Below, in pieces: positions 12,034-24,000 of a DNA stretch of 64,000 nucleotides; position 1 is the first letter of the stretch; every line of letters starts with the position of its first letter. The notes under the pieces were generated by a model, which was not told the origin of the DNA, did no database searches, and saw only the letters and a program-made list of their open reading frames with translations. The position numbers and the translations under genes are program-made. This stretch comes from Bimuria novae-zelandiae CBS 107.79 (Eukaryota > Ascomycota > Dothideomycetes > Pleosporales > Didymosphaeriaceae), in the NCBI GenBank assembly GCA_010015655.1, contig ML976694.1, forward strand, positions 585,512-649,511, read 5' to 3'.

Positions 12034-12066
12034 ACGTGTCTGTGCGTGTAACGATCGCCGAACACT
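12034..12066 (+). repeat. X1 left (3') terminal inverted repeat
   Basis: Begins ACGTGTCTGTGCGTG directly after the TA at 12032-12033 and ends CCGAACACTA. Confidence 0.75.
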
Positions 12067-12149
12067 ATAACAACTCTACTAAAATTAACGCTATAGAACT
12101 ACCTATAAATAATAATATTATAAAATCTTCTAGTAGAGTAGTAAGTTAA

Positions 12150-12420
12150 TAGCTACAATTAATTTACACTATTTAAATCTATTTAAAAGCTTAATATTAT
12201 AGTAGCTATATATAGATTTAGTTAAGGTAATAAATGCGCCTGCTAAGGCCTCCTTAATATTTATAGTATTAATAATACGTTTCTAACGCTTTCTATTTTA
12301 TAGAGATAGCTAAGAGGCTTTTTTCTTACCTTTTTAGGATAATTATAAAGCTTTTTCTATATTATAGGCAGAATTCTAAGTAGCTCGTTAGGCTACTTTT
12401 ATACCTCTCTTTTTTTTAAG
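12150..12420 (-). pseudogene. X1 transposase C-terminal relic
   Basis: The minus strand matches the better readable X2 relic at 28499-28753, including the Lys-rich block and the region before the final stop. No catalytic motif is readable here. Confidence 0.5.
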
Positions 12421-13457
12421 CTACGTTTTACGTAGTACGCATTTCCTACTAGATCTTCTCCTTATATAACTTAGCTACTTTCTTGATCTTTACTATTTTT
12501 ACTTTTAAATAAATTAATATACACGTACTTTGCTTACCTTTTTTACTAATTAAAAAACCAATCTACTATAATACTTTTTATACTATTAAAGGTTTAAGGC
12601 TTTACCTTTTAATTTACAGTTTTACATAATAGATAGCGCCCGCCTTAGCTTTTTAATATTATACTAAAGTAGCTTATTTTCAATACATAAGTAGTAGAGT
12701 AATTAACCAAGCTTTTACATATTTTTATTATTTTAATTCTTAAATAGAAAGTTAATAAGCCTATCTACCTTTTCTGAATTATAATTATTAAGTAATAGTA
12801 GAAAACTTTCTCTTAATTATTAAAATGTATTAAATTTATTAAGAATACAATTAAGATTAGGTAATAATATGTCTATTACTCTAAAAAGAGCTAAAAGTTA
12901 TTAATTTTTTAAAAGAGGCTTTGGATACTTTTTAAAATGGAGAGAACAAATCTTTTTTTATAATAAAAATTAAACCTTGGTCTACATAGAGGTAGTTTGC
13001 GAGCCGAGCTAAATATGTAGTTAATAAAAGTTTAAACATTATAATATTAAGAGACTAAATCGTATAAGTTAAATAAAAAGGTAAGATAGAAAGCAGGATA
13101 CTATTGTAATTATAGTAGTTAATAAAGTCTATAATTACATAAGATCTATAACTATTTAGGACTAAAAGTTAATATAATTATTAAGCCTTCTCTTTTATAT
13201 AGTAATTAAGCACTTACTTAAGCTAGCTAAGCTTAATATTATAATTTATCTAGCGAGAAAATGATTAAGTAATAATGGCTTTATAATTTCCTGCCTTAAT
13301 ATCTTCTACCTAGCTTAATTAGATACCCTTATTAGCCGTCTTATAGATAATATTTCGTAAAAAAGCTAATTTATTAGCGTAAATATATATTAAGAGCGTA
13401 ATCCACGCACGATTACTATTTTAAAGTAATACCCTAACCTGCTTTTTCTCCTATATC

Positions 13458-13811
13458 TGTCATGAGAGTAACGAGTATGAGTGTCTTAGTCCAAGACGAG
13501 CTAGATTAATATTACTACGTTTAATATCTACCTGTAGGTATAAGACGTTAGATAAGGAGAAAAGGTTTTCTCGCTTTATTTAGCGTAGATCTATCTATCC
13601 TGCTTAGTCTAGGTGCTAATACCTAGGTAGCTAGCGTCGTGTCTAACTAATTAGAAGTAAGCTTTAGGGCCTGGGCTATTAGACCTTTTAGGTCTAGGCT
13701 ATTAGACCTTTAGCCCCGAAGTATAAGTTTAGAGGCAAGAGTCTATATGTTAACGTACTATTATTAATAGTACGTCTAAGCTATTAGGTTATCTAGCAGG
13801 TTACCGTGACA
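13458..13811. mobile_element. Solo LTR 1
   Basis: Begins TGTCATGAGAG, ends ACCGTGACA, 354 bp, flanked by ATATC (13453-13457) and ATATT (13812-13816), a 5-bp duplication with one C/T change. The matching stretch of X2 (around 14830, other strand) has no LTR, giving an empty-site comparison. Confidence 0.75.
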
Positions 13812-13860
13812 ATATTTACATACTAAATATCCTTTTTTATCTATTAATAATATTAATTAA

Positions 13861-13972
13861 ATAGCCTTTCTTATTTATATTATAAATAAAATAAGGGTCT
13901 CTGTAATATTAATCAGATAGTCTTTCTTATTTATTTTATAAATAAAATAAGGATCTCTGTAATATTGATTAA
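13861..13972. repeat. 56-bp tandem duplication inside X1
   Basis: Two units, 13861-13916 and 13917-13972, each starting ATAG(C/T)CTTTC and containing an AT-rich palindrome. X2 has only one unit at the corresponding place (about 14735-14800), so the duplication is specific to X1. Confidence 0.75.
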
Positions 13973-14202
13973 TCTTACTATATAAAAAGTAGAAATAAAG
14001 GTAATATTTATTCTTTAAAGTAGCTTTATAGTGATTACTACCTTTGCTAACTATTTGATATACGAGGAAATAAATACTATATTAGTTAGTAAAATAAGTA
14101 ACTTAGCTCTCGATAACTAGCTTCTTTACTATTATAGAGGTGAAGTTCCGTATTATCTCTTTAGTAGGAGGTATATATTGCTCTCTATATATTTTAATAT
14201 AC

Positions 14203-14253
14203 TGTGTCCGTACGCCTGAGGCGCGGATTCTCGTAATACGCGGAGAATACTAA
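14203..14253 (+). repeat. X2 left terminal inverted repeat
   Basis: Aligns without gaps to the complement of 28856-28905, with scattered and mostly transition differences. TA lies directly outside. Confidence 0.8.
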
Positions 14254-15027
14254 AACACCTTACTTTTAATTCACAATAACTTTATTAATATATATCTAAT
14301 TTATAATATAGTTAATAATATTAAATTATTAGAGCCAGGCAAAACTTTCTTGTATATAAAAACTACCACTAAATATAGTATTATATAGTCTATATTCATT
14401 TAACGACATTAGGAAATAAGGTGCCCTATACAAGTTAAGTACTCTAACAAGTAAAAGGTTACCCTGTAGTTAGTGTAGGAGCTTATACGATATGTTAAAG
14501 AACTTATAAAGATATATACACCTTCTATAAGAGAGATAATATAGAATTTTACCTCTATAGTAGCGAAAGAACTAGTTAGCGAGAGCTAGGTTACCCGCTT
14601 TATTAACTAATATAGTACTTATCTAATCTTATAATAGACAGTTGCTATAGGTAGTAATCACTATAACGCTAATTTATTAAATACAAATTGCCTCCATTAT
14701 TAATTTTTATATAGTAAAATTAATTAATATAATATAAATCCTTGTTATATTTATAATATAAGCAAAAAAAAAGTTGTCTAATTAATATTATTAGTAGATT
14801 AAGAAGGATATTTAGTAGATAAATATAAAAAAAAGAGGTTAGGATATTACTTTAGAATAGTAATCGCGTGTAGATTATCCTCCTAGTATATATTTACGCT
14901 AATAAATTAGCTCTACTACTAAGTCTTATTTATGAGGCTACTAAAAAGGGCATCTAATTAAGCTTGGTAAAAGATATTAAGGTAGGAGAACAGAAAGTCT
15001 TTATTATCTTATTACTTTTTAGCTAAA

Positions 15028-15285
15028 TGTGACGGCCCAGTACACTGGCAGGTCACATGATCCCGCGCCTAAGCGCGACTGCCTTACGTCCCAGAGCGAC
15101 TACCTCCCACATCTAGGATGACTACCTGCGCAGATGGGATCCGAAGGGTTATTCCGTACCGAACGGCAGCGCACAAAAGCACTGCTGGCCTAGGTACCTA
15201 TAGTCTCCTCATCTTAATGTAGCTGAAATAGAGCCAACTGACCTCATTTACTCTTTCGATGCAGGAGCTCGTGCTCGTCTTCACA
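15028..15285. mobile_element. Solo LTR 2
   Basis: 258 bp from TGTGACGGCC to GTCTTCACA, flanked by perfect 5-bp duplications CTAAA (15023-15027 and 15286-15290). It keeps many CpA dinucleotides, so it is hardly RIP-mutated although its host X2 is. Confidence 0.88.
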
Positions 15286-15567
15286 CTAAATAAATAACGA
15301 TATTAGGCCTTAGCTTAGATAGGTATTTAATTACTATTTAAAAGAGAAGACTTAATAATTATATTAACTTTTAATTATAAATAACTATAGATTTTATATT
15401 ACTATAAATTTTATTAACTATTATAATTAAAATAAGATTCTGCTTATAATCTTACCTTATTATTTAACTTATACGCTTTAGCTACTTAAAATTATAATAT
15501 TTAAGCCTTTATTAATAGCCTACTTAGTAGGACTATAATAATACATTTATAAAAGCTAGGGCCTAGC

Positions 15568-15773
15568 TGTCAGGAGAATTCTCGCCTAGGCCCGAAGGAA
15601 GCCCCTTTAGAGATCCTCCAGATATCCTTTAGGATACCTCCGGACCAACCCCTGGCCAGGTCACGTGATGGAGTATATATATGCTTCTGTAGCTCCTTAC
15701 CCAAATCCCCAAGGATTTGTCTAATATACACGTTTGTCCTGATCCGAATTGTTTGCCACAAAAGTGTCTCACA
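15568..15773. mobile_element. Solo LTR 3
   Basis: 206 bp from TGTCAGGAGAA to AGTGTCTCACA, flanked by perfect CTAGC duplications (15563-15567 and 15774-15778). It contains a TATATATA stretch near 15675, plausibly the former promoter. Not RIP-mutated. Confidence 0.88.
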
Positions 15774-15978
15774 CTAGCATTTATTACTAAAAGTAACTTC
15801 TTTTCTTTATTCTATTCTTTTCTTTATTCTAGAATACGTAAAAGGTCTTTTTAATAAATTAAATATCCATCGCGCTTTTAGGGTAATAAGTACATTACTA
15901 TCTAGTCTTAAACTAATTCTTAATAGGTTTACTTATAATTAAGAATTAAGCGATAGCTCTTTATTAGGGCTTTGTCAT

Positions 15979-16380
15979 TATTAAATCCCAAAGGGATAGC
16001 TGGTCCTAAAGGGCTAAGGTTGGTTCTCGGGCAAGAGTATCGGTAATATAGGTAAGGAGTATAGTAATAGCTTACGCTTAATACTAGGATGTTAGTATTA
16101 AAAGTGTATATAGTATAATTAAATTAATAAGGTTGCTTCTTAGATCTAAATAATAGATTAATAAATAGGTTAAATATAATAGTAGGAGATCGCCATCGCG
16201 TTTCTATATATATAACTAGTCCTATAGATCCTATAAGTCTTAGGAGTCCTAAAGTCCTATATGCTAAAATACTTCTAGGACGCCTAATATTTCTAGGACG
16301 CGTAACTAAGTCACGTAATTTATACCTAAGTTAGGAATCTCAGCTAGTTGCATAGATAAGTGTCCTTACCCTACCTTATA
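15979..16380 (-). repeat. Gypsy E 3' LTR
   Basis: 402 bp, same length as the partner at 27637-28038. It is more strongly RIP-mutated than the partner: TCCTATAAGTC here against TCCCAGGAGTC there. Confidence 0.9.
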
Positions 16381-16599
16381 TTATTTTAGGGTTTTAATAG
16401 ATCCTAATATTAGCTCCCTCCTTTAGACTTAATATTCTTATAAGTTAACTATCTATAAAGCCGCTTTCCTAATCTGCTTAATACCGTTATTTGTAAGCTA
16501 ATGGTCTTAAGCGAAATTACTTATTTACAATAATTACTTATAAGTATTATACTAAGAAGTAATTACTTTACTAACTATCTTTACTATACTTAAAGTGCA

Positions 16600-17010
16600 C
16601 AAATTATATTTAGTATAATAATTAAAAGTATAAGCTAAAGGATATTCCTTTACTAAATTTTTTAAAAATCAATACTAAGATAGAAAGATTAGAAATATTA
16701 GAGGCTAAGAAGGAGATAAAACTTTAGGTAAAAAAAGAGCTTGTTTATATAGCACTCTTACATACTTCTCTAGCACGAGAGAAGATAGCGCGTTTACGCG
16801 ATTAGTATAAAAAGTTATATTAAAAGGAATAAGAGTTATTTAATCGTAGTATATTTACTATAGATAAGTTAGAAGCTCTAGAAGCTTATAAGGAACTAGC
16901 TTAGGTAGTAGTGTCTATTAATCTAGATACCGCTTTAGGTTCTAAGGTAATAGACTAGTCTATTATCTAGTTAAAGCCTTCCTCTTCTGCCGCGTAGTAA
17001 TTTCTTTAAG
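16600..17010 (+). pseudogene. Antisense coiled-coil ORF relic in gypsy E
   Basis: Between the end of pol and the 3' LTR, on the strand opposite to gag-pol, one frame reads coherently for about 110 codons if TAA/TAG are read as former Gln codons. It is rich in Lys, Glu, Leu and Gln with heptad-like spacing (I-E-R-L-E-I-L-E-A-K-K-E; A-R-E-K-I-A-R-L-R-D; I-D-K-L-E-A-L-E-A-Y-K-E-L), then a polar tail ending P-K-P-S-S-S-A-A. A similar relic sits at the same place in gypsy D. Function unknown; probably an accessory ORF of these gypsy elements, convergent with pol. Confidence 0.5.
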
Positions 17011-17049
17011 TAATATTATATTATAAGTTTCTTTTCTTTTAAAGCTTTC

Positions 17050-20000
17050 TCGCGTTATTCTAGTATAGTAGTAGTAGTTATAGATCTTATTCCGTACCTT
17101 CTTTAAGAGCTATTAGTAGTTTTTACGAAGTTTAGATTTAGGTTTTTATATATTTTCTAAGTATAGGTATCCTTGCTACTTAACTAACTATTCTTATAGA
17201 AACTTATTATTTTAGAAGTCTTTTTATCTAACTTCTCTATATCTTAAAAGTACTTTAGCTTTAAATTCGTTCTCTTCCTCTAGCTAGTAATAAAAGGTTG
17301 TCTTAACTAGTGTCTTAAGGTCTACAGGTTCGAGTTAGTCTATATAAAATACTAAGTATATTTTCGCGTCTAGCAATAGTTCTAATTAGTAGTTAATTAG
17401 TAATATTTATTTAATAATAAAAAATAGTCTTACGTTAATATAATCTAGTTTTTTGTGCTTTTTCTTTTAAGTTTAAAGATTTTTTATAATTAGATATGCT
17501 TTATCCCCCTTCTTAGCTAAGGTGCTATTTTTCTTTTTTAGTTTGTATAGGAAATACTTTACTATTAAGCTTTTTTTAAAATTCTCTTAAAGTTGTGCAT
17601 GTGTTTTCTTTATAGTTTCTATTATATTTATTACTTTTTCTATCTTAATCGCTGCAGAAAGTGTTTAATTGAAGAGATATAGGGGTCTTTTGTAGTTTAT
17701 ATAGAATAATGTAAATCCTATTACTGCTAATATCTTGTTGTTGTATGCTAACTATGTTATTAGTAATAAGGAAATCTAGTTATCCTTCTAGTTGTTAGAG
17801 TAGATGCGTAGATACGTTTTAATTATTTAATTTGTACGTTTCGTCTGTCTGTCAGTTTGCGAATAATATGCTATTAATAGTTTTCGTTTTATTCTAATAA
17901 GTGCTATAAGTATTATCTAATAGTTTAAGATAAAGGGCTTATCTCTATAGCTAATAATTATCTTTAGAATACTGTAGTATTATATAAGTTAATTTAGAAT
18001 AAGAAATACAAGCTCCTTTGCCGTAGTTGTCTTTTAACATAGTAGTAATTCCACGTATTTAGTAAATTAATAGATAATATTTAGTATTACGTCGTAACTA
18101 ATTCTTGTTGCAGGATCCTTTAATCTTAGTAATCCTATAATAAAATCTATAGCGATCTCTTCTTATAGTAGAACTAGTATTTAAATTGCCTACATCTCTC
18201 TATATTTAAGATATATTATGTGTTTATTGCGCTAGTAATCTGCGTATTTGCGGATATATATAGTTACTACTTCTTTAATTCCTTCAAAGCTGTAGTTCCG
18301 CTAGATAAGTTCCATTGTCTTTCTAATGCCTAGGTGTCTGTACACTAGGTCATCGTGGTATTATTATATAATTTTAGTCTATAGTCCCTTAGGTACTTTC
18401 CGTATAAGTATAAGAAGTTAGTTAAGTTTAGCTATTAGTTCTAAAAAACTATTAGGGTTTTATTTTAGTATTATAAAGTATATCTTAACTTTTTCTTTTT
18501 TATTATATATTTTACTAAAAGTATCTTCTCGTCCGTTCTCTTTACTAAGGGTATATATAATTTTAAAATTATACTATCCTAGTGTCTCTAACTACCTTAC
18601 TTATTATTAAGTTAGTTCTTTTATAGTTATAAAGCGCGTAAGGTTCTTATAATCTATAAAAATTATAAGTTCTAAGTAGCTATGTGTATAGATCTTCTAG
18701 TATTTTATAGCTTTTACTATCGCTAGTAGTTCTTTATCATGTACCTCGTACCGTAACTCTTCTGGTGTAAAATTGTGTGCGTAGTATACAATCAGGTGCT
18801 ATTTGCCATTTTTTTCTTATTTCGCGCATGCTCTAACCGCCAAGTCGCTTGCATCTTTTTTAATACGCAATAGTTAGTTACTTTAAAAATATATAAGGAC
18901 TAGTAGTGTAATACATGCTTCTTGTAGTGTCCTAAATACTTATTTATATTCTTCTATTTAGTTAAAATGTCTGTCTTTCTTTGTAAGGTTCGTAAGTAGT
19001 AGTGTAATCCTTAAGTAGTCCGTGATAAATTGTCTATTAAATCCTATAAATCTAAGGAAGGCTTATAAATTTTTAAAGTTAGTAAGTAATTTCTACTTTT
19101 TTACTTTTTTAATTTTTAAAAAGCTTACTTTAATATCTTTAGTGTTTATAATATATCCTAGAAACTCTAGTTCCGTAATATAGAATTTATATTTTTTAAG
19201 TTTTAATTATAGGTTAGCGCTATCTAGTGCTTATAGTACTATTTATACGTATTATATATAGTCTTTTTCTGCTTAGAGAATATTAGGATATCGTTAAGGT
19301 AGGTAACTATAAATATATTACGGTAGTTTCTTAGTATATTATTAAATATTACTTAAAATGTTGCTAGTGCGTTCGTAAGTCTAAAGGGCATAACTTAGTA
19401 CTTAAATAGTCTATATTAGGTTTAAAAGGTTATTTTTTACTTATTACCTACTGCTATTCGTATAAGGTAGTATCTATATTATAGGTTAAATTATGTAAAT
19501 ATCCTTACTAGTCCTAGTCTATCTCGAGACTTTTGTATATTTAGTAGTAAATATATATTTTTAATCATTATATTATTTAGCTTCCTATAGTTACTATAAA
19601 GACGTTATATTCTATCCTTCTTTATAGTAAATATTAAGGATAATATAGCTCGAGATTCTAATTTACGTATCTATTACTTTTTAAGGGCTTTCTTTAGGAA
19701 TTTGCGTGTTTATTAAAGTTCTTTTTTGCTCTATCTATATAGTAGTCTGAAGGACGGCGTTTTTCCCTCTTTAAGAACAACGTAATAATTTTAGTATATA
19801 TACTTAAGAAGGGCTTTTGCTCCTTTCTCTTCCTAAAATAAATAACTCTATTCTTTATATTTATTAGAGATATTAGGAGGTGTGCTATTCTCTTTATACT
19901 TACGCTTTATAACCTAGTAGTTCCTGCTAGCGGTTACTAAGTTAATTTCGTATTTATTAACTTTTAGTTATAAAACTATATTATTAATAGCTCTCTTATT

Positions 20001-20870
20001 TACTATTATATTTTATTAATGCGTAGGCCTTACTTATAATACATAGTTATAGCGCTTAAAGAATATCGTTTATTTTTCTTAGTAAATTATAGGGTTATGT
20101 TTCCTTAACTAGGGTAATTTTAAAATTATATCGTGGTTAGCTTCCTTCATAATATTAAGGGTAATCTGTTCCTAGTATCTATAAATTGTAAGGGTTATCT
20201 TAATCTTGTATTTAATTGTTGCTTTGCCTAGCATTAGTTATCTATTCCTGATATAGATAGCATAGGGCATGGCCTTCTTACGCTTGTAGAGTCCTACTTT
20301 ATTAAGTGCTTCTTTTAACACATAGATTTCCTGTGCTCCTAAGTCTAGCATAGCTTTTATCTATATATCTTTAAGCTATACTAGTAGCTTAATTAATGCC
20401 TAACTATTAGTAGCATTTACTTCTTTAAAGGCGTTTTCCCGCCTAAGCCTAGGTCTAAAAAAGACATTTTCTTAGTTACTAGCTTTATAGGTTTAAAGTA
20501 TCCTTTTTTATTCTTCTCCTAAGGCTATTACTATGCCTTTTTTAAAGAAGCTTTACTATCTTTTTCCTTTATTACTAATTTAATCCTAAGGGTTATAGTT
20601 TCTTTTAGTATAATGAAATATATGCTTTTTCTTTTATTTCTGGTACTCTTTATAGTTAGGGTGTAAGCATGTTTATTATATATCTAATACGTATTTTTTA
20701 TTTACTAGTAGTAATATTATTTAGTTTATTCCTTAGTTAAGGTATAAAAAGTAATATGTTTCGCGTTTATTCTAGAGGTAAATATCGTAATTAGTAATAG
20801 GGTAGTTAAACTATTCCTATCTATATTAGTAATATATTTAGGGAAAGTAGCTATATTCTTTAGCTTAGTA
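17050..20870 (-). pseudogene. Gypsy E pol relic
   Basis: Minus-strand polyprotein broken by many RIP stops. Protease near 20345, reverse transcriptase with V-M-P-F-R-L-T-N-A-L-A-T-F-Q (about 19370-19400) and Y-L-N-D-I-L-I-F (about 19280-19300; catalytic Asp pair now N-D), then F-L-R-F-I-G-F-N-R-Q-F connection near 19040, RNase H, integrase towards 17400. These are the standard domains of Ty3/gypsy pol in the order PR-RT-RH-IN. Confidence 0.8.
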
Positions 20871-20877
20871 ATAAAAG

Positions 20878-21076
20878 TGTCAGATTTGATAGTGTTCTGT
20901 CACTTTGAGATAATGCAATGATGAGAATTAATAGTTGTGATAATTTATTAATAATGTTCTTGTTGTGTCTTATTCGTGTTCTGTTAGACTGCTACCGAAG
21001 TCTTCTTTTCTTGGCGTAGGATTACCCAGCCACCTTTACACTTTAAGTTTAGTGCAAAGTGCCATGTAATCGGACA
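20878..21076 (-). repeat. Copia 1 3' LTR
   Basis: 199 bp, begins TGTCAGATTTG and ends AATCGGACA. Differs from its partner at only a handful of positions, nearly all transitions. Confidence 0.92.
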
Positions 21077-24000
21077 CCCCCCCTCAGCTTAGGCTTATCC
21101 TTAAGCTAGAGACTATCTGTCGGTGATCTAACAGTATCATCCTTTACAGTTTAATTTTAAAAACCTCTATTCTCTGCTCTAGCTCGAGCAGGTCGACCTC
21201 TACGTTTATAATCTTGTCCTTAATTTCTGTAAGTCCTAATTTATTTAGAAAGTTACTCTACTTATTAGCTGGCAAGGCCTTCGTGAGCCTATCTGCAACC
21301 ATGTCCTCCGAGCGTTAATAGTCCACCTTAATTATCTTTGATACGACCTCTTGTCTTAGCTAGTAATTATAGATATCTACATAACGGAGCTTGGTCTGCA
21401 GCTTAGCAATCTCTTTAGTAATAAGCTAGATTGTTTACTAGTTATCGCAATTAATTGTAATAAGGGAATTGCTAAGGTTAATCTTTAGCTCCTTTAGTAA
21501 TCGTGAGATAAACAAAGCTTCTTTAGTCACCTATAAGAGAGCTAGTAATTCGGCCTCTATAGTTAATGTAGTAACTGTATCTTGCTTATTTGCTTTCCAT
21601 GTAATTAAGCCACTAAATAACTTAATAATGTATCCTTATAAGCTCTTGCGGTCGAGCGTATTGTCGGCGAAAGAAGCGTCACTTGCCACCTCTAAAATAT
21701 CTACACCCCCAAGCTAAAGACCTAGTAATCTGGTATCCGCAAGATAGAGGAGAACTCGGTTAGCAGCAGCTTAGTGCTCTTTACTTAGGTTTAATAAAAA
21801 TCGTAAAAGTCGAGAGCTTACAAAGGCAATATCTAGTCGTGTAGTTACTATAGCGTAGAGGATAGATCCTATCTTGCGCTGATATTAATTAACTTCAGCC
21901 TTACTAGTAAGCCTGGTTTAAGGAAGTAGTTTAACTACTACCATAGGTGTTTCGTGCCGTATCTCATGTTGCTTAATAAGGCGCGAGATCTTGTCAATGT
22001 ATAAGGCCTGTAAAAGCCAGATCTTTCTATTTAGGCAGTCTCTAATAACTTTAACTCCTAGAAACTATTATAGGTCGTTGCTACTAGTAAGTGTAAATTT
22101 AGTACTTATCTTTGCTAGAGCAGCTTTAGCAGCTTGCTGTTATAACTTGTCGTAAGTAATAATAAGGTTATCTACATAGAAGAAGATAATAATGCTATCC
22201 TTAATAAGACAGCATGGCTCGTAGGGTACTGTTTTGAAACCTATATTACGAAGCGTTAATGTGAACTCTCTCTGCCAAAGTAGTAGAGATATGCGCAGTC
22301 CGTAGAGTGCTTTATATAGGTGGAGGACTGTGCCTGCTCGCGAGTAGCCACGGGTCATTCTCATGTAGATTTCTCTGTCCAGCTTTGCGTGGACAAAAGC
22401 GTTAGTAACGTCGTGTTAAATAAGCTCTAGGTTAAACCAAGCTATAATTGCTATAAGCATGCGAAACGATCGTACTACTAGTGTTACGGCGTAGATTTCT
22501 TGTAAAGTAAGGTGCTATTATTAGTTACCTCTCACAACTAGTCGTGCCTTGCACTTCTATAGTCAATAGTGTTTGTTAAACTTATAGGTATATACCTATA
22601 TACAGTCGAGGATTTGGTGGCCTGCTACTTTTACTAGAGCGGCTATAACCTTACTCCAGGATTTCATTTCCTTATAGCTTTATAGATAGGATCGCTCGGC
22701 TTCCTTCTATATATCGTAGAAAGGGTGGTCCTCAAGCTTGTTTTGGCATGTAGGTGGCTCTAGTAGCACGCTCCGATGCGGCTTCTTGCCTACTATAATT
22801 ATACGTCGAAGCTAGGCCTTATTAAGAATCTTGCTATTATATTTGCCGGCGCTACCAGCTTCGGTGCCTGCTATAAAAGTAGTAATCTATAGGCTTGTTT
22901 GCAATTACACTACTTGTGCTTTATAAGGTGGTTTAGGTTATTTATCTCCTATTATTAACTAGGCAAGGAGTGCAACTAGTAGTAGAGTTAATAAAGGCGT
23001 TAAGTATTTATAGCTAAATTTCCTACTTTGCCTGTAGCCTAAGGTCTCCTCGTCCCCTTCCTTATACGATGTGTTAGTAATTGTTTTATCCTTATAAAAG
23101 GACTCCGTCTCTGGGTTTTACTAAGGTAAGGGAGGTAGCTCTACTAATCGCACCTAAGCTACGATTTCTTCTAAGGTGCTATGCATAAGGTTGTCTATTA
23201 GGTCTTTAGTCTTGCCTAAGAATACTAAGTCCTTATTAAAAATTATATCGCGGGTGCTGATAACCTTTGCAAGTAATAGGATCTAGATTCTTTAAATATT
23301 AGTTAATTAGTAGCTAATAAGGTAGCCAATCCATGCCTTAGGGTTAAGCCTTTAGAGCTTACTCTTGCCGCGTTTTGTATCGTTGGTCATGGCAAAAGCT
23401 TTATAGCCATATACTTTTAGGTGAGCTTGATTAGGTTTGCGTGGCTAGGTGACAAAGCTATTTTAAGAGGCTACTATCGTAAAGAACACTTCGTATGGTG
23501 ATTGCCAGCGATTGCTATAGTTTAGAGTTTAATTATAGAGGTAGACGGCGGCTTAGGTAATTTTAGGCTATATTTACTAGGATAGGTTAGAGTTAAGTCG
23601 CATCGCGCGCGCTTTCTCCTTAATAACACCCCCTAAGCGTTTAGCTCCTCTATTTTATGCTTAGGTATTAAGTGCTAAAGGCTCGATTCTAATGCCTTAT
23701 GCCAAGCACTACCTTTCTACTTTAGCTTTAATAGAGAAGATTTTATTATCCGATTTAATAACCTTATTAGTAACGTTAAATTGTACTTTTATAAATTGTA
23801 CAAAGCTATTAAGTAGCTTAATAATTAATCGTGCTGGGCGATTGTCTTTGAAGTAGAAGTCCTATATAAAGCCAGAGAATCGATTAGTGACTAGCATTTA
23901 ACTTTTCTCTTTTATAGAACTGTTAGTTTCAAAATCGTGAAAATTAATAGCTACCCTTTCGCCAGGGCCTTCTGTTAGATCCCTTAGTTATCGGCGTATT

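Noticed and set aside
21469..21717. Plus-strand frame of 82 codons (and its twin at 40374-40634)
   Set aside because: Both lie opposite the RNase H domains of the copia elements; shadows of the minus-strand pol.
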